64,000 nt of DNA, taken from positions 1 through 64,000 of the forward strand of contig NZ_BIME01000008.1 of NCBI RefSeq assembly GCF_004000925.1, in the 5' to 3' direction. This document shows, piece by piece, positions 8,585 through 17,074 of this stretch; the stretch's first letter is position 1, and the number at the start of each line of letters is the position of its first letter. The notes beneath the pieces are model-generated. The model worked only from the letters and a program-made list of their open reading frames with translations, was not told where the DNA came from and ran no database searches. This DNA comes from Paenibacillus illinoisensis NBRC 15959. Lineage in GTDB: Bacteria; Bacillota; Bacilli; Paenibacillales; Paenibacillaceae. Both the position numbers and the translations under genes were made by a program.

Positions 8585-9194
8585 CCATGAAATGGTACGG
8601 ATCGGCCTCGCGGCCGTGCTCGATACGGAGGACGGGATCGAGGTTGTGGGTGAAGCGGGAAGTGGCGAGGAAGGCATTCGACTGGCACAGGAATATAAGC
8701 CGGACGTTGTTCTGATGGATCTAGTCATGGAAGGCATGGACGGGATCGAGGCTACCCGGCAGCTGCTCAAAATGTATCCGGAATGCAAAGTCATTGTGCT
8801 AACCAGTTACCTGGATGATGAAAAAATGTATCCTGTTATTGAGGCAGGTGCCTTCAGCTATCTGTTAAAGACATCAAGAGCCAATGAAGTGGCAGATGCC
8901 ATTCGTGCTGCGGCACGTGGACAATCGGTTCTGGAATCGCAGGTGGCCTCCAAAATGATGAATCGATTCCGGCAGCCTCAGGCAGCAGCCCCGGCTCATG
9001 AAGAGCTTACTGACCGGGAGATGGATGTGCTTCGTTTACTCGCGAAGGGCAAGTCCAATCAGGATATAGCCGATGATCTCATTATCGGTATCAAAACAGT
9101 CAAGTTCCATGTAACGAATATCCTGGCCAAACTTGGTGTGGACGACCGGACACAGGCAGCCATCTATGCCTATAAAAATGGTCTAGCAGAGTAA
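8520..9194 (+). CDS. liaR: LiaR-like NarL/FixJ response regulator
   Basis: About 224 residues: a receiver domain (acidic pair in LLVDDHE, phosphoacceptor Asp67 in VLMDLVMEG) and a C-terminal LuxR-type HTH (ELTDREMDVLRLLAKGKSNQ, then KTVKFHVTNIL). The gene overlaps the end of the kinase gene by 65 bases. I place the start at 8520 because GAGG lies 6 bases upstream; an ATG at 8502 lacks a site. It should activate the operon promoter upstream of 4158. Confidence 0.9.
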   Translation: MSMEPEVETETETSIKVLLVDDHEMVRIGLAAVLDTEDGIEVVGEAGSGEEGIRLAQEYKPDVVLMDLVMEGMDGIEATRQLLKMYPECKVIVLTSYLDDEKMYPVIEAGAFSYLLKTSRANEVADAIRAAARGQSVLESQVASKMMNRFRQPQAAAPAHEELTDREMDVLRLLAKGKSNQDIADDLIIGIKTVKFHVTNILAKLGVDDRTQAAIYAYKNGLAE

Positions 9195-9285
9195 GAAGAC
9201 TGTAATGTGAACGACTTTAATTAGCAAAATTCATTGAACAAGAAAACGTACTTAACGAATTTGAATAGCATAGATAGGCAAGTGG

Positions 9286-9327
9286 AAAGGTCTGCTCTAC
9301 CATGCACATGGTAGAACGGGCCTTTTT
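9286..9327 (+). terminator. Terminator of the lia/psp operon
   Basis: The long stem AAAGGTCTGCTCTACCATG pairs with CATGGTAGAACGGGCCTTT (two internal mismatches) around a CA loop. It ends in a T-run 90 bases after the response regulator. Confidence 0.85.
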
Positions 9328-9413
9328 GTGATGTCCAAGGAAGTTTAGCAAATGGGGAAAGGGGGCATGCTGTTGATAGATTCATAGAACGAAAGAGAGA
9401 GCGGAGGATAACC

Positions 9414-10151
9414 ATGTTAAATCGTTGGATGTCTGCAGGTATAGTGGCTTTGGCACTTATTATTGTTATAGGTATGACGACGGCGTATGCAGAGAGAAAC
9501 GAGTCAGAAGGTGAGAAATTGGAACAGTTGATACATACTTCGAACGCAGCAATGGATCAGATGGAACGCATGATTATCAAATGGCAGGGACAAGGGACAG
9601 GGAGTGCAGAGGAAGAAGCAGCACGCTTGTCGGAGCAATTGGGACTGCCGCGACCGGTTTTGGGAAGCCAGACAGGTCATGATGTATATCGCAGCGAGAT
9701 TCAGGCTGAAGGAAGTCGTGCAGGCATATTGGTAAATGCCGTCGTGACTGGAGAGAACAGATACTATGTTATTGTACAGTTGGCGGGTAATCGTTCCACT
9801 GAATTAAGCGAACTCGTTTCTTTGCATGAACAGGTAGATCAGCTGCTTGCAAATTCTAAGGTGGAAGCAACATGGAACCTTGCAGTTCAGGGCAGAGGAA
9901 CAACCGATGCATCGGTTAGCAATCAACTAGAAGAGACAGAGGCTAAGCTGTCTAGCCAGCTGGGTATGCATGCAGCTGAGCGTTATACGGATGACAACAC
10001 TGCAAGCGTGTCCTACAGTGTCCCTGAGCTCCCGACTGCGATCCAGAGTGGCTCGGATATTCTGAACATGCAGATTGCTGTACATCAGGACCACGATAAG
10101 GGAAGCAATCGTATTACGTTAGGTTTTCCGGTAATCACTATAGAATATTGA
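9414..10151 (+). CDS. YwmB-family secreted protein
   Basis: 245 residues with an N-terminal signal/anchor segment (residues 8-24, ending TTAYA). The rest is soluble, with long helices and strands matching the YwmB family, which has a TATA-box-binding-like fold and is of unknown function. The name describes a structural resemblance, not DNA binding; the signal segment points to the envelope. GCGGAGG precedes the ATG. It is transcribed alone between the lia terminator and the G6PDH gene. Confidence 0.7.
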   Translation: MLNRWMSAGIVALALIIVIGMTTAYAERNESEGEKLEQLIHTSNAAMDQMERMIIKWQGQGTGSAEEEAARLSEQLGLPRPVLGSQTGHDVYRSEIQAEGSRAGILVNAVVTGENRYYVIVQLAGNRSTELSELVSLHEQVDQLLANSKVEATWNLAVQGRGTTDASVSNQLEETEAKLSSQLGMHAAERYTDDNTASVSYSVPELPTAIQSGSDILNMQIAVHQDHDKGSNRITLGFPVITIEY

Positions 10152-10252
10152 AATGATATTAGGTGAATTTATAGGCTCGATCATGAATATTTATAGATGA
10201 ATTTTCAGAGAAATGTTTGGAGGAATAAGGGGCTCCTTTATCCGGAAAATTA

Positions 10253-10281
10253 GTGCAACCCTTCAGGCAATATGCTAAAAT
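10253..10281 (+). promoter_or_regulatory. Candidate promoter of the first zwf gene
   Basis: GTGCAA (10253-10258), a 17-base spacer and TAAAAT (10276-10281) with an upstream TGC (extended -10). It would give a leader of about 110 bases. Confidence 0.4.
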
Positions 10282-10399
10282 GGCATCACATCCAAGAGGA
10301 AGCTACTGGTAATTGTCGGTTGTATGTTGTGCATATATAACACCATTACATAGCTCGGGAAGAGCAGAGAAAGAGTCTTCCCGGAAGGAAGAGGAGCCC

Positions 10400-11950
10400 A
10401 TGGTCGAAAAACAAATGCGAGATGAAGTGCAGACGCCAGGCGCAGTATTTTTCATTTTTGGAGCAACGGGTGATTTGGCCCGCCGGAAGCTCTTTCCGGC
10501 AATCTATAGTCTTTACCGCGAAGGCAAGCTAGCCGAAGACTTTGCGGTTATTGGTGTAGCCAGACGTCCGAGGACACCAGAACAATTCCGGGAAGACATT
10601 CATGAATCCATTAAGGAGTTCTGCCGCTATCCGGCAGGTGACCCTGATGAGTGGAATGCGTTTGTCGAACATTTTGAGTATAAATCTCTTGATATTAATA
10701 ACGTGGATGGCTTCAGAGAGTTACGGGATCAAACAGAAGGTCTGGAAGCGAAGTTTAACACGCCAGGCAACCGGCTGTTTTATCTGGCACTGGCTCCAGA
10801 GCTGTTCGGCAGTGTCTCCTATAGTTTACGTGATGGCGGAATGCTGGAGAGCCGAGGCTGGAACCGGCTTGTCATTGAGAAGCCGTTCGGGTATGATCTG
10901 CAGTCTGCCGAGCAGTTGAATGAGCAGATCCGTGAGGTGTTCCGTGAAGAGGAAATCTATCGGATTGACCATTATCTGGGCAAGGAAATGGTGCAGAATA
11001 TTGAAGTGATTCGCTTTGGTAATGCATTTTTTGAGCCGCTCTGGAATAACAAACATATTGCGAATGTTCAAATCACGCTTGGTGAGACCGTTGGTGTGGA
11101 GGAACGTGGGGGTTATTACGATCATTCCGGTGCGCTGCGGGATATGGGGCAGAATCATATGCTTCAGATGCTGACGATGATTGCCATGGAGCCGCCAAGC
11201 CGTCTATTTCCCGAGGATATCCGGGACGAGAAGGTTAAGGTGCTGCGTTCCTTGCGACCATTTACGTCCGATGAAGAAGTGAGCAATAACGTTGTCCGTG
11301 GACAGTATACGGAAGGGGAGTACCGTGGAAAACAGCTTCCGGGATATCGGCAGGAGGACAAGGTTGATCCGGAGTCGAATACCGAGACTTATTTTGCTGC
11401 GCGTGTATTCGTGGATAACTTCCGCTGGGCGGGTGTACCTTTTTACATTCGCACAGGCAAACGTCTGCCGGTGAAAACGACCGAGATCGTGGTTGAATTC
11501 AAGTCCATGCCGAACAATGTATATCTGGGCAAAAAATATAAACTGGAACCGAATCTGCTCGTCATTCGGGTGAATCCGATGGAAGGCATCTACATTAAAA
11601 TCAATGCCAAGAAACCGGGCTCGGACTCCGAAATTCAGCCGCTCGCAATGGACTTCTGCCAGAGCTGCATGATTGGAATCAACTCGCCAGAAGCATACGA
11701 GCGTCTGCTGCATGATGCAGCAGAAGGGGATTCCACGTACTTCACCCGCTGGGATGAAGTGGCGACGGCATGGTCTTTTGTCGACCGTATTGCTTCCGCA
11801 TGGGCTGGAAATCATGGAGAACTGCATACGTATCCTGCAGGTACATGGGGACCGGAAGCGACAGGGAAGCTGCTGGAGCAGGATGGTTTCCACTGGTGGC
11901 CGGTGAATGGGCAGGACGAAGACAGTGTTATTTGGCAAGTGAACAACTAA
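10400..11950 (+). CDS. zwf: Glucose-6-phosphate 1-dehydrogenase, copy 1
   Basis: 516 residues. It oxidises glucose 6-phosphate to 6-phosphogluconolactone and yields NADPH at the entry to the oxidative pentose phosphate pathway. The dinucleotide fingerprint GATGDLARRK starts at residue 21, and the substrate-site motif RIDHYLGKE lies around His191. Length is normal for the family, with about 15 extra residues at the C-terminus relative to the second copy. The start at 10400 follows GGAAGAGGAG. A paralogue lies at 20300 in an operon with gnd; this copy is monocistronic, so the two are probably used under different conditions. Confidence 0.95.
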   Translation: MVEKQMRDEVQTPGAVFFIFGATGDLARRKLFPAIYSLYREGKLAEDFAVIGVARRPRTPEQFREDIHESIKEFCRYPAGDPDEWNAFVEHFEYKSLDINNVDGFRELRDQTEGLEAKFNTPGNRLFYLALAPELFGSVSYSLRDGGMLESRGWNRLVIEKPFGYDLQSAEQLNEQIREVFREEEIYRIDHYLGKEMVQNIEVIRFGNAFFEPLWNNKHIANVQITLGETVGVEERGGYYDHSGALRDMGQNHMLQMLTMIAMEPPSRLFPEDIRDEKVKVLRSLRPFTSDEEVSNNVVRGQYTEGEYRGKQLPGYRQEDKVDPESNTETYFAARVFVDNFRWAGVPFYIRTGKRLPVKTTEIVVEFKSMPNNVYLGKKYKLEPNLLVIRVNPMEGIYIKINAKKPGSDSEIQPLAMDFCQSCMIGINSPEAYERLLHDAAEGDSTYFTRWDEVATAWSFVDRIASAWAGNHGELHTYPAGTWGPEATGKLLEQDGFHWWPVNGQDEDSVIWQVNN

Positions 11951-11971
11951 TCTAGTAAATCAGGTGTAAAG

Positions 11972-12016
11972 AAGCCTTGGATAGGACGTAAGTGCGCGTT
12001 CTTCCGGGCTTTTTTT
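11972..12016 (+). terminator. Terminator of zwf copy 1
   Basis: AAGCCTTGG pairs with CCGGGCTT across a 23-base loop and is followed by seven T residues. Confidence 0.65.
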
Positions 12017-12068
12017 GCGTAGGAGAGAGAAAAGAATAATAAGGAAATAAATAAATAAAAATAAGTTG

Positions 12069-12111
12069 TTGACAAAAAGTAAGTGAATAACTTATACTCA
12101 ACTCAAGAGTT
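12069..12111 (+). promoter_or_regulatory. Promoter and operator-like palindrome upstream of doxX
   Basis: TTGACA (12069-12074), 18 bases, TATACT (12093-12098). The palindrome AACTCAAGAGTT (12100-12111) sits at the expected transcription start, a good place for a repressor. The resulting leader is about 190 bases and has no recognisable riboswitch, only A-rich and weakly paired sequence. The regulator is unknown; MarR- and HxlR-type factors often control doxX genes. Confidence 0.6.
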
Positions 12112-12299
12112 AAAGAAATTACGCAAAAAGAAAAACGGACGAAGGAGTTCTAAGGAGCTCTTCGAACCTATAGATTATTCATGAGATGAAATTTGAACCA
12201 GGTGAAGGGGTTACGATCACATTCATGAAGTAAAATTTTCGCATAATATCTTTAATATAAGAATACCAGATTGTAACTATTTGAATGGAGGAAAAGAAC

Positions 12300-12698
12300 A
12301 TGTTGGATGTAGGACTTTTGTTGATTCGTTTGGTAATCGGTTTGTCGTTTATGGCTCATGGTGCACAGAAATTGTTTGGTTGGTTCGGGGGTTATGGGAT
12401 CAAGGGTACAGGTGGATGGTTTGAGTCCATGGGGATGAAGCCTGGTGCACTCGTTGCACTGCTGGCAGGTTTGGCGGAATTCGGTGGCGGCTTGCTGCTT
12501 GCTCTGGGTCTGCTGACTCCAGTTGGTGGCATTCTGATTGCACTGACCATGGTGATTGCGATTGTGAAAGTTCATGGTGCGAATGGATACTGGTCTACAC
12601 AAAACGGATTTGAGTATAATCTCGCGATCCTGGTGATCGGTGTGGCGTTGGCTCTGACCGGTGGAGGACAATACGCACTTGATGCATTGATTTTCTAA
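12300..12698 (+). CDS. DoxX-family membrane protein
   Basis: 132 residues with four membrane helices. The opening LLIRLVIGLSFMAHGAQKLFGWFGGYG is the typical DoxX/YphA start, with the conserved HGAQKLFG. DoxX proteins are linked to thiol or oxidative stress and quinone metabolism, but the biochemical role is poorly defined. ATGGAGGAAAAGAAC supplies the ribosome site for the ATG at 12300; the frame is open upstream from 12285. The gene is monocistronic. Confidence 0.88.
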   Translation: MLDVGLLLIRLVIGLSFMAHGAQKLFGWFGGYGIKGTGGWFESMGMKPGALVALLAGLAEFGGGLLLALGLLTPVGGILIALTMVIAIVKVHGANGYWSTQNGFEYNLAILVIGVALALTGGGQYALDALIF

Positions 12699-12720
12699 GT
12701 AAGCTAGGAACGTGAATTAG

Positions 12721-12764
12721 GAGTACCTGGATGCCAATCTATTGGCTAAAGGTGCTCTTTTTTT
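12721..12764 (+). terminator. Terminator of doxX
   Basis: GAGTACCT pairs with AGGTGCTC (one wobble), with CCAAT/ATTGG pairing inside, then a run of seven T residues. Confidence 0.8.
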
Positions 12765-13041
12765 GCGATTGGAAAAGTGAAGAATCCTTTGCAGGTAATC
12801 GGTTATTTTCGGTAAAGATTATGGTACAATAGGAGAGTTGGGTAAGAAGCAGGTTAACGGTTTGTTATAGCAGCACAGGAATAGGGAGGATGAACTCCGT
12901 TGTAAATGTGTAAAATTAAACCTAATGTGCAAGAATCGAAGGAAACAATCAACCGGTATCGCCGGATTGCATAAATGATTGAGATTAGACCGGCCAGGCC
13001 GGTAATTAACGTTGAATGAACGGACGAAAGGGATAGAACCT
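12765..13041. other. Leader region of prfC
   Basis: No gene. A possible extended -10 promoter (TGGTACAAT, 12822-12830) would produce a leader of about 200 bases. At 12989-13003 lies the odd-length palindrome ACCGGCCAGGCCGGT, which would form a tight hairpin about 40 bases before the start codon. Confidence 0.4.
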
Positions 13042-14622
13042 ATGAGCAAAACAGATAACATTCTTCAACAGGAAGTGGACAAACGCCGGACGTTTGCCAT
13101 TATCTCTCACCCGGATGCGGGTAAAACCACATTGACCGAGAAGCTCTTGCTGTTCGGGGGCGCGATTCGTCTCGCCGGTACGGTCAAAGCGCGGAAAGCA
13201 AGCAAGCACGCTACAAGTGACTGGATGGAAATCGAGAAACAGCGGGGGATATCGGTTACATCTTCCGTCATGCAGTTCGATTACCTGGGTCATCGTGTAA
13301 ACATTCTGGATACTCCGGGTCACCAGGACTTCAGTGAAGATACCTATCGTACACTGACGGCTGCAGACAGTGCAGTCATGTTGATTGACGTGGCCAAAGG
13401 TGTTGAGGCACAAACCATCAAGCTGTTCCAGGTTTGTGCGAAGCGCGGCATTCCGATCTTCACGTTCATCAACAAGCTGGACCGTGAAGGACAAAGCCCG
13501 TTTGATCTGATGGAAGAGCTCGAAAACGTACTGGGTATTCGCTCCGTACCGATGAACTGGCCAATTGGTACAGGACGCGATCTGTGCGGCGTGTATGACC
13601 GGATGAAAAATCAGGTGGAATTGTTCCAAGGGGACGATCACTCCACGATTAAAGTGCAAAAAGTGGACGGCTACGAAGATCCGATTATCCGCGAGATGGC
13701 GGGAGAATATCTTCATGACCAGCTGTGTCAGGATCTGGAACTTCTGGATGTAGCGGGAGATCAGTTTGATATGGAGAAGGTACAACGTGGAGAGCTGACA
13801 CCAGTATTCTTCGGCAGTGCCATCAACAACTTTGGTGTGCAGACATTCCTGGAGAACTTCCTGCAGCTGGCTCCTAAGCCTGAGCCGCGTCACAGTACCG
13901 CGGGTGAGATCGAGCCAACGAATGAGAAATTCAGCGGATATGTATTTAAAATCCAGGCAAACATGAACCCGGCACACCGTGACCGTATCGCGTTTCTGCG
14001 GATCGTGTCTGGTAAATTCCAACGGGGGATGAGTGTTAAGCATAACCGTGTGGGGAAAGAGATTAAGCTGTCCCAACCACAGCAATTCCTAGCTCAGGAT
14101 CGGGATATCGTAGAAGAAGCATATGCTGGCGATATCATCGGGTTATTTGACCCGGGTATTTTCCGGATTGGCGATTCGCTTAGTCAGGGAAGTGAGGTTG
14201 TGTTTGATGAAATGCCAACCTTCTCGCCAGAGATTTTTGCCAAAGTAACCGTCAAAAATGCACTGAAACATAAACAGTACCAAAAGGGTATCGACCAGTT
14301 AACGGAAGAAGGAACAATCCAGGTGTTTAACACCGTGAGTTTCGATGAAACACTGCTTGGTGTTGTAGGTCAGCTCCAGTTCGAGGTATTCGAATACCGG
14401 ATGAAAGGCGAGTATGGGGTAGATGTACAGCTGCAGCGTATGCCTTATCAGTTTGCTCGCTGGATCGTGGATGAGAATCTGGATCCGAGCAAATTCCGGA
14501 TTAACTCTACCCTGGTGAAGGATAAAAAGGGGAATTACGTTGTCCTGTTTGAGAATGAGTATGCGATGAGAACAGCAATAGACAAAAACCCGACTGCTCA
14601 ATTCCTTGAGACAGCTCCATAA
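13042..14622 (+). CDS. prfC: Peptide chain release factor 3
   Basis: 526 residues, the normal RF3 length. This translational GTPase removes RF1/RF2 from the ribosome after termination. The G1 motif is SHPDAGKTT (near residue 18), followed by G2/switch I around KQRGISVTSS, G3 DTPGHQDF and G4 NKLD. The beta-barrel and C-terminal domains follow. The start at 13042 is supported by AAAGGGAT; an ATG at 13012 in the same frame lacks a site. RF3 is not universal in Firmicutes. The gene is monocistronic. Confidence 0.95.
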   Translation: MSKTDNILQQEVDKRRTFAIISHPDAGKTTLTEKLLLFGGAIRLAGTVKARKASKHATSDWMEIEKQRGISVTSSVMQFDYLGHRVNILDTPGHQDFSEDTYRTLTAADSAVMLIDVAKGVEAQTIKLFQVCAKRGIPIFTFINKLDREGQSPFDLMEELENVLGIRSVPMNWPIGTGRDLCGVYDRMKNQVELFQGDDHSTIKVQKVDGYEDPIIREMAGEYLHDQLCQDLELLDVAGDQFDMEKVQRGELTPVFFGSAINNFGVQTFLENFLQLAPKPEPRHSTAGEIEPTNEKFSGYVFKIQANMNPAHRDRIAFLRIVSGKFQRGMSVKHNRVGKEIKLSQPQQFLAQDRDIVEEAYAGDIIGLFDPGIFRIGDSLSQGSEVVFDEMPTFSPEIFAKVTVKNALKHKQYQKGIDQLTEEGTIQVFNTVSFDETLLGVVGQLQFEVFEYRMKGEYGVDVQLQRMPYQFARWIVDENLDPSKFRINSTLVKDKKGNYVVLFENEYAMRTAIDKNPTAQFLETAP

Positions 14623-14675
14623 GTTTAGCTTAAAATGAAGCCATTATTATAATGGCAGAAATACAGAAATAATAA

Positions 14676-14705
14676 AGATCCCTCCGCCTTCTGGCGGGGG
14701 GATCT
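14676..14705 (-). terminator. Terminator of sspI
   Basis: AGATCCCTCCGCC pairs with GGCGGGGGGATCT. On the minus strand the hairpin is followed by TTTATTATTT, whereas on the plus strand the T-run is poor, so it best serves sspI. It may also protect the 3' end of prfC mRNA. Confidence 0.6.
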
Positions 14706-14818
14706 GTTGCTTTGCACCTTACTTAGATGGCAGGTATGATCCAGCCGGATAAGGGAAAGCTTTCTTTTGCAGGCAGAACAAACGTGATGACGGTTACCGA
14801 TCCCTTTCAATACCTCGA

Positions 14819-15052
14819 TTAGCGAAGCGGTTGAACGGGGATGGTGTGCAGATGCTCCTGCGCGACTTGAATCAACTCATCCTGCTTCGCAGAATCAGTG
14901 TTCTTCCAGATCATTTCAAAAATGGCGCCAAGTCCGGGCAATGCGGCTTCCGGTCCATCGACAGAACCTTCAATCATCTCCCGGAGCTGATCATCACTTT
15001 TGTCATGAACTTTATGAACAATCGCTTCACGCAGGCTTAATGTAATTGGCAT
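14819..15052 (-). CDS. sspI: Small acid-soluble spore protein SspI
   Basis: 77 residues. The segment LPGLGAIFEMIWKN matches the signature of the SspI family, minor spore-core proteins made in the forespore; the N-terminus (LSLREAIVHKVHDKSDDQLREMIEG) also fits. The ATG at 15052 follows CGAGGAGGG. In Bacillus subtilis sspI lies beside a SpoU-type methyltransferase gene (ysgA), and such a gene lies at 15935, which supports the call. ktrA is inserted between them here. Expression should be forespore-specific; I could not place a clean sigma-G promoter. Confidence 0.9.
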   Translation of the reverse strand: MPITLSLREAIVHKVHDKSDDQLREMIEGSVDGPEAALPGLGAIFEMIWKNTDSAKQDELIQVAQEHLHTIPVQPLR

Positions 15053-15113
15053 CGCAATTCCCTCCTCGTATATTCGGCTGCTCCTATACTGTTCCCTGGG
15101 AAGCGTGAGCGCA

Positions 15114-15142
15114 TTCAAGTTTATCCGGCTTTGTGGTATACT
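15114..15142 (+). promoter_or_regulatory. Promoter of ktrA
   Basis: TTCAAG (15114-15119), a 17-base spacer and TATACT (15137-15142) preceded by TGG. It lies in the divergent region between sspI and ktrA. Confidence 0.5.
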
Positions 15143-15219
15143 ACGAAGGATATTTAAGTAAGCATTGACATCCGAAAGGATGTGCAAGAGCTGAAGTGCA
15201 GCGGGAGGTTAAGACCCTA

Positions 15220-15882
15220 ATGGCTAAGAAACAGTATGCCGTAATTGGCATGGGGCGGTTCGGATCAAGTGTGGCCAATGCGCTGAGTGGTATGGGATTT
15301 GACGTACTGGCAATTGATGCGGACGAGCAGCGGACCCAGGAAATGTCCAATGTGGTGACTCATGCTGTATCGGCAGATTCAACAGATGAAGAAGCGCTGC
15401 GAGCGCTGGGCATACGAAATTTCGACGTTGTCGTTGTGGCAATCGGTGAAGATATTCAGGCGAGCATTTTGACGACCCTGATTTTGAAAGATATGGGTGT
15501 ACCGGTTCTGATCGTCAAGGCACAGAATGAGCTGCATGGTAAAGTGCTGCAAAAGATTGGAGCGGACAAGGTCATTTACCCTGAGCGGGATATGGGGCTG
15601 CGTGTAGCCCATCATTTGACCTCCCCTAACATACTGGATTACATTGAGCTGTCTGAAGATTACAGCATATTGGAGATGAGAGCCTCCGAGCAGATGATCG
15701 GCAAAAACCTGTTGGAGCTCAACATTCGTGCACGCTTCGGTTGTAATGTCATGGCTATTCGCAGTGGGAATTCCATGAATATCTCTCCATATGCGGAAGA
15801 TCGGATTGAAGCTGGAGATGTATTGATCATAGTGGGCCACAAAGACCATTTGACGAAAATGGAGCTCGCCTATCCGAAGTGA
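15220..15882 (+). CDS. ktrA: Potassium uptake regulator KtrA/KtrC (RCK domains)
   Basis: 220 residues. An N-terminal RCK/TrkA-N domain has the nucleotide fingerprint VIGMGRFGSS (residues 8-17) and the acidic strand end AIDADE. A TrkA-C domain covers about residues 135-220. The protein forms an ATP/ADP- and c-di-AMP-responsive ring that gates a KtrB/KtrD potassium channel; no channel gene is adjacent, as is usual for ktrC. The start at 15220 follows GGGAGG; a GTG at 15196 overlaps that site and would add eight residues. Confidence 0.9.
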   Translation: MAKKQYAVIGMGRFGSSVANALSGMGFDVLAIDADEQRTQEMSNVVTHAVSADSTDEEALRALGIRNFDVVVVAIGEDIQASILTTLILKDMGVPVLIVKAQNELHGKVLQKIGADKVIYPERDMGLRVAHHLTSPNILDYIELSEDYSILEMRASEQMIGKNLLELNIRARFGCNVMAIRSGNSMNISPYAEDRIEAGDVLIIVGHKDHLTKMELAYPK

Positions 15883-15934
15883 TCTCTCGGAGTCACCCGG
15901 AGTAAATTGAACGGCAGACGGGAAGGATGGAAAG

Positions 15935-16723
15935 ATGGATATAGTATCACCGCAAAATTCACGTGTGAAGGAATGGGCACAGCTGCTGGAGAAGAAGCAC
16001 CGTACCCGTCAGCATAAATACATCATTGAAGGCATTCACCTGGTTCAGGAAGCGCTGCGTGCACAGGCTGATCTGGAATGCATCGTTTACGATGGTGAGC
16101 AAGGAGTACCTACAGAACTGGCTGGCCTCGAAGGACCCCTTCAACGTATAGAATGGATCAGCGTATCGCCGGCTGTGATTGCCAAATGCACGGATACGAT
16201 GACACCTCAGCCTGTTTTTGCCATTGTACGTAAAGGTCGTGAGCCACTGAAAAGCCTGCTCTCTGAAGAGCGAGGACTTGTTGTGGTGCTGGATGGGGTG
16301 CAGGATCCGGGCAACGTGGGAACGATCATTCGCAGTGCTGACGCAGCCGGAGCAGCCGGTGTGGTGCTGGGTGCAGGCTCTGCCGATGTGTATAATCCAA
16401 AGACGATTCGTTCAACGATGGGATCATTGTTTCATTTGCCCATTGTGGAAGGGCAGCTCGAATCTTTGCTTCCAGAAGCGAAAGCAGCAGGCGTGAAGCT
16501 CGTAAGTACCTCTTTGCAGGCAGAGTATTCATGTTATAGCTATGATTTTACTCAATCCGTTTGGCTTGTGATCGGCAATGAAGGCAAGGGGATATCCGAG
16601 TCTACGGCAAGGCTTGTGGATGATGCGATTACGATACCAATGCAGGGACAAGCTGAATCGTTAAATGCCGCAATGGCGGCGACGATTTTGATGTTCGAAG
16701 CAATGAGACAGCGGATGGTTTAG
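15935..16723 (+). CDS. TrmH/SpoU-family RNA 2'-O-methyltransferase
   Basis: 262 residues. An N-terminal substrate-binding domain (RVKEWAQLLEKKHRTRQHKY, then EGIHLVQEAL) is followed by a SPOUT knot: LDGVQDPGNVGTIIRSADAAG (motif 1), GNEGKG (motif 2) and IPMQGQAESLNAAMAATILM (motif 3). These enzymes methylate the ribose 2'-OH of rRNA or tRNA with SAM. The position next to sspI matches Bacillus ysgA; a gene upstream of pheS in that species, though pheST are not visible here. The exact target nucleotide cannot be inferred. Confidence 0.9.
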   Translation: MDIVSPQNSRVKEWAQLLEKKHRTRQHKYIIEGIHLVQEALRAQADLECIVYDGEQGVPTELAGLEGPLQRIEWISVSPAVIAKCTDTMTPQPVFAIVRKGREPLKSLLSEERGLVVVLDGVQDPGNVGTIIRSADAAGAAGVVLGAGSADVYNPKTIRSTMGSLFHLPIVEGQLESLLPEAKAAGVKLVSTSLQAEYSCYSYDFTQSVWLVIGNEGKGISESTARLVDDAITIPMQGQAESLNAAMAATILMFEAMRQRMV

Positions 16724-16781
16724 TTTATAGATATGTAAATAGTAAGTACGATATAGAACAAGGATTCAAGAAAAACAAATT

Positions 16782-16826
16782 AAGTTTATTCCTACTTTTG
16801 TGAGAGATAGGGATGAGCTTTTTTCT
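16782..16826 (+). terminator. Terminator of the SpoU methyltransferase gene
   Basis: AAGTTTATTCCTA pairs with TAGGGATGAGCTT through several G-U pairs, followed by a T-rich stretch. Confidence 0.7.
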
Positions 16827-17028
16827 TTTGGAATATAAAGATTATCGACCAATCAGAAAAATGAACTGGATCAGAGAGAAACTCTACAGCTCTCTGGAGA
16901 AGCTAGGACTTGAAATCAGGGAATCCTGTAGTAAGGAATAGTGGGAAGAATCTGAACACTGCTTGTAACTTCAATCTGACATTCAAATATGATTTGGATA
17001 CAATCGTTCCGAAAATGAATGAGTGAAG
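16827..17028. other. Intergenic region without a recognised gene
   Basis: No open frame with a ribosome site. A small hairpin AGAGAG/CTCTCT occurs near 16875-16897. Nothing else is recognised. Confidence 0.4.
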
Positions 17029-17056
17029 GCGGAGGGCATGTTCCTTCGCTTTTTTG
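17029..17056. terminator. Terminator-like hairpin before the AraC gene
   Basis: GCGGAGG pairs with CCTTCGC (one wobble), followed by TTTTTT on the plus strand. It lies 3' of the minus-strand AraC gene and on the plus strand could stop read-through from the left. Confidence 0.6.
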
Positions 17057-17074
17057 GGTGTACGGATTATTAAT

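Noticed and set aside
13006..14085. Long open frame on the minus strand (359 codons) opposite prfC
   Set aside because: It lies antisense to a complete RF3 gene, has no ribosome site and its product has no recognisable domain.
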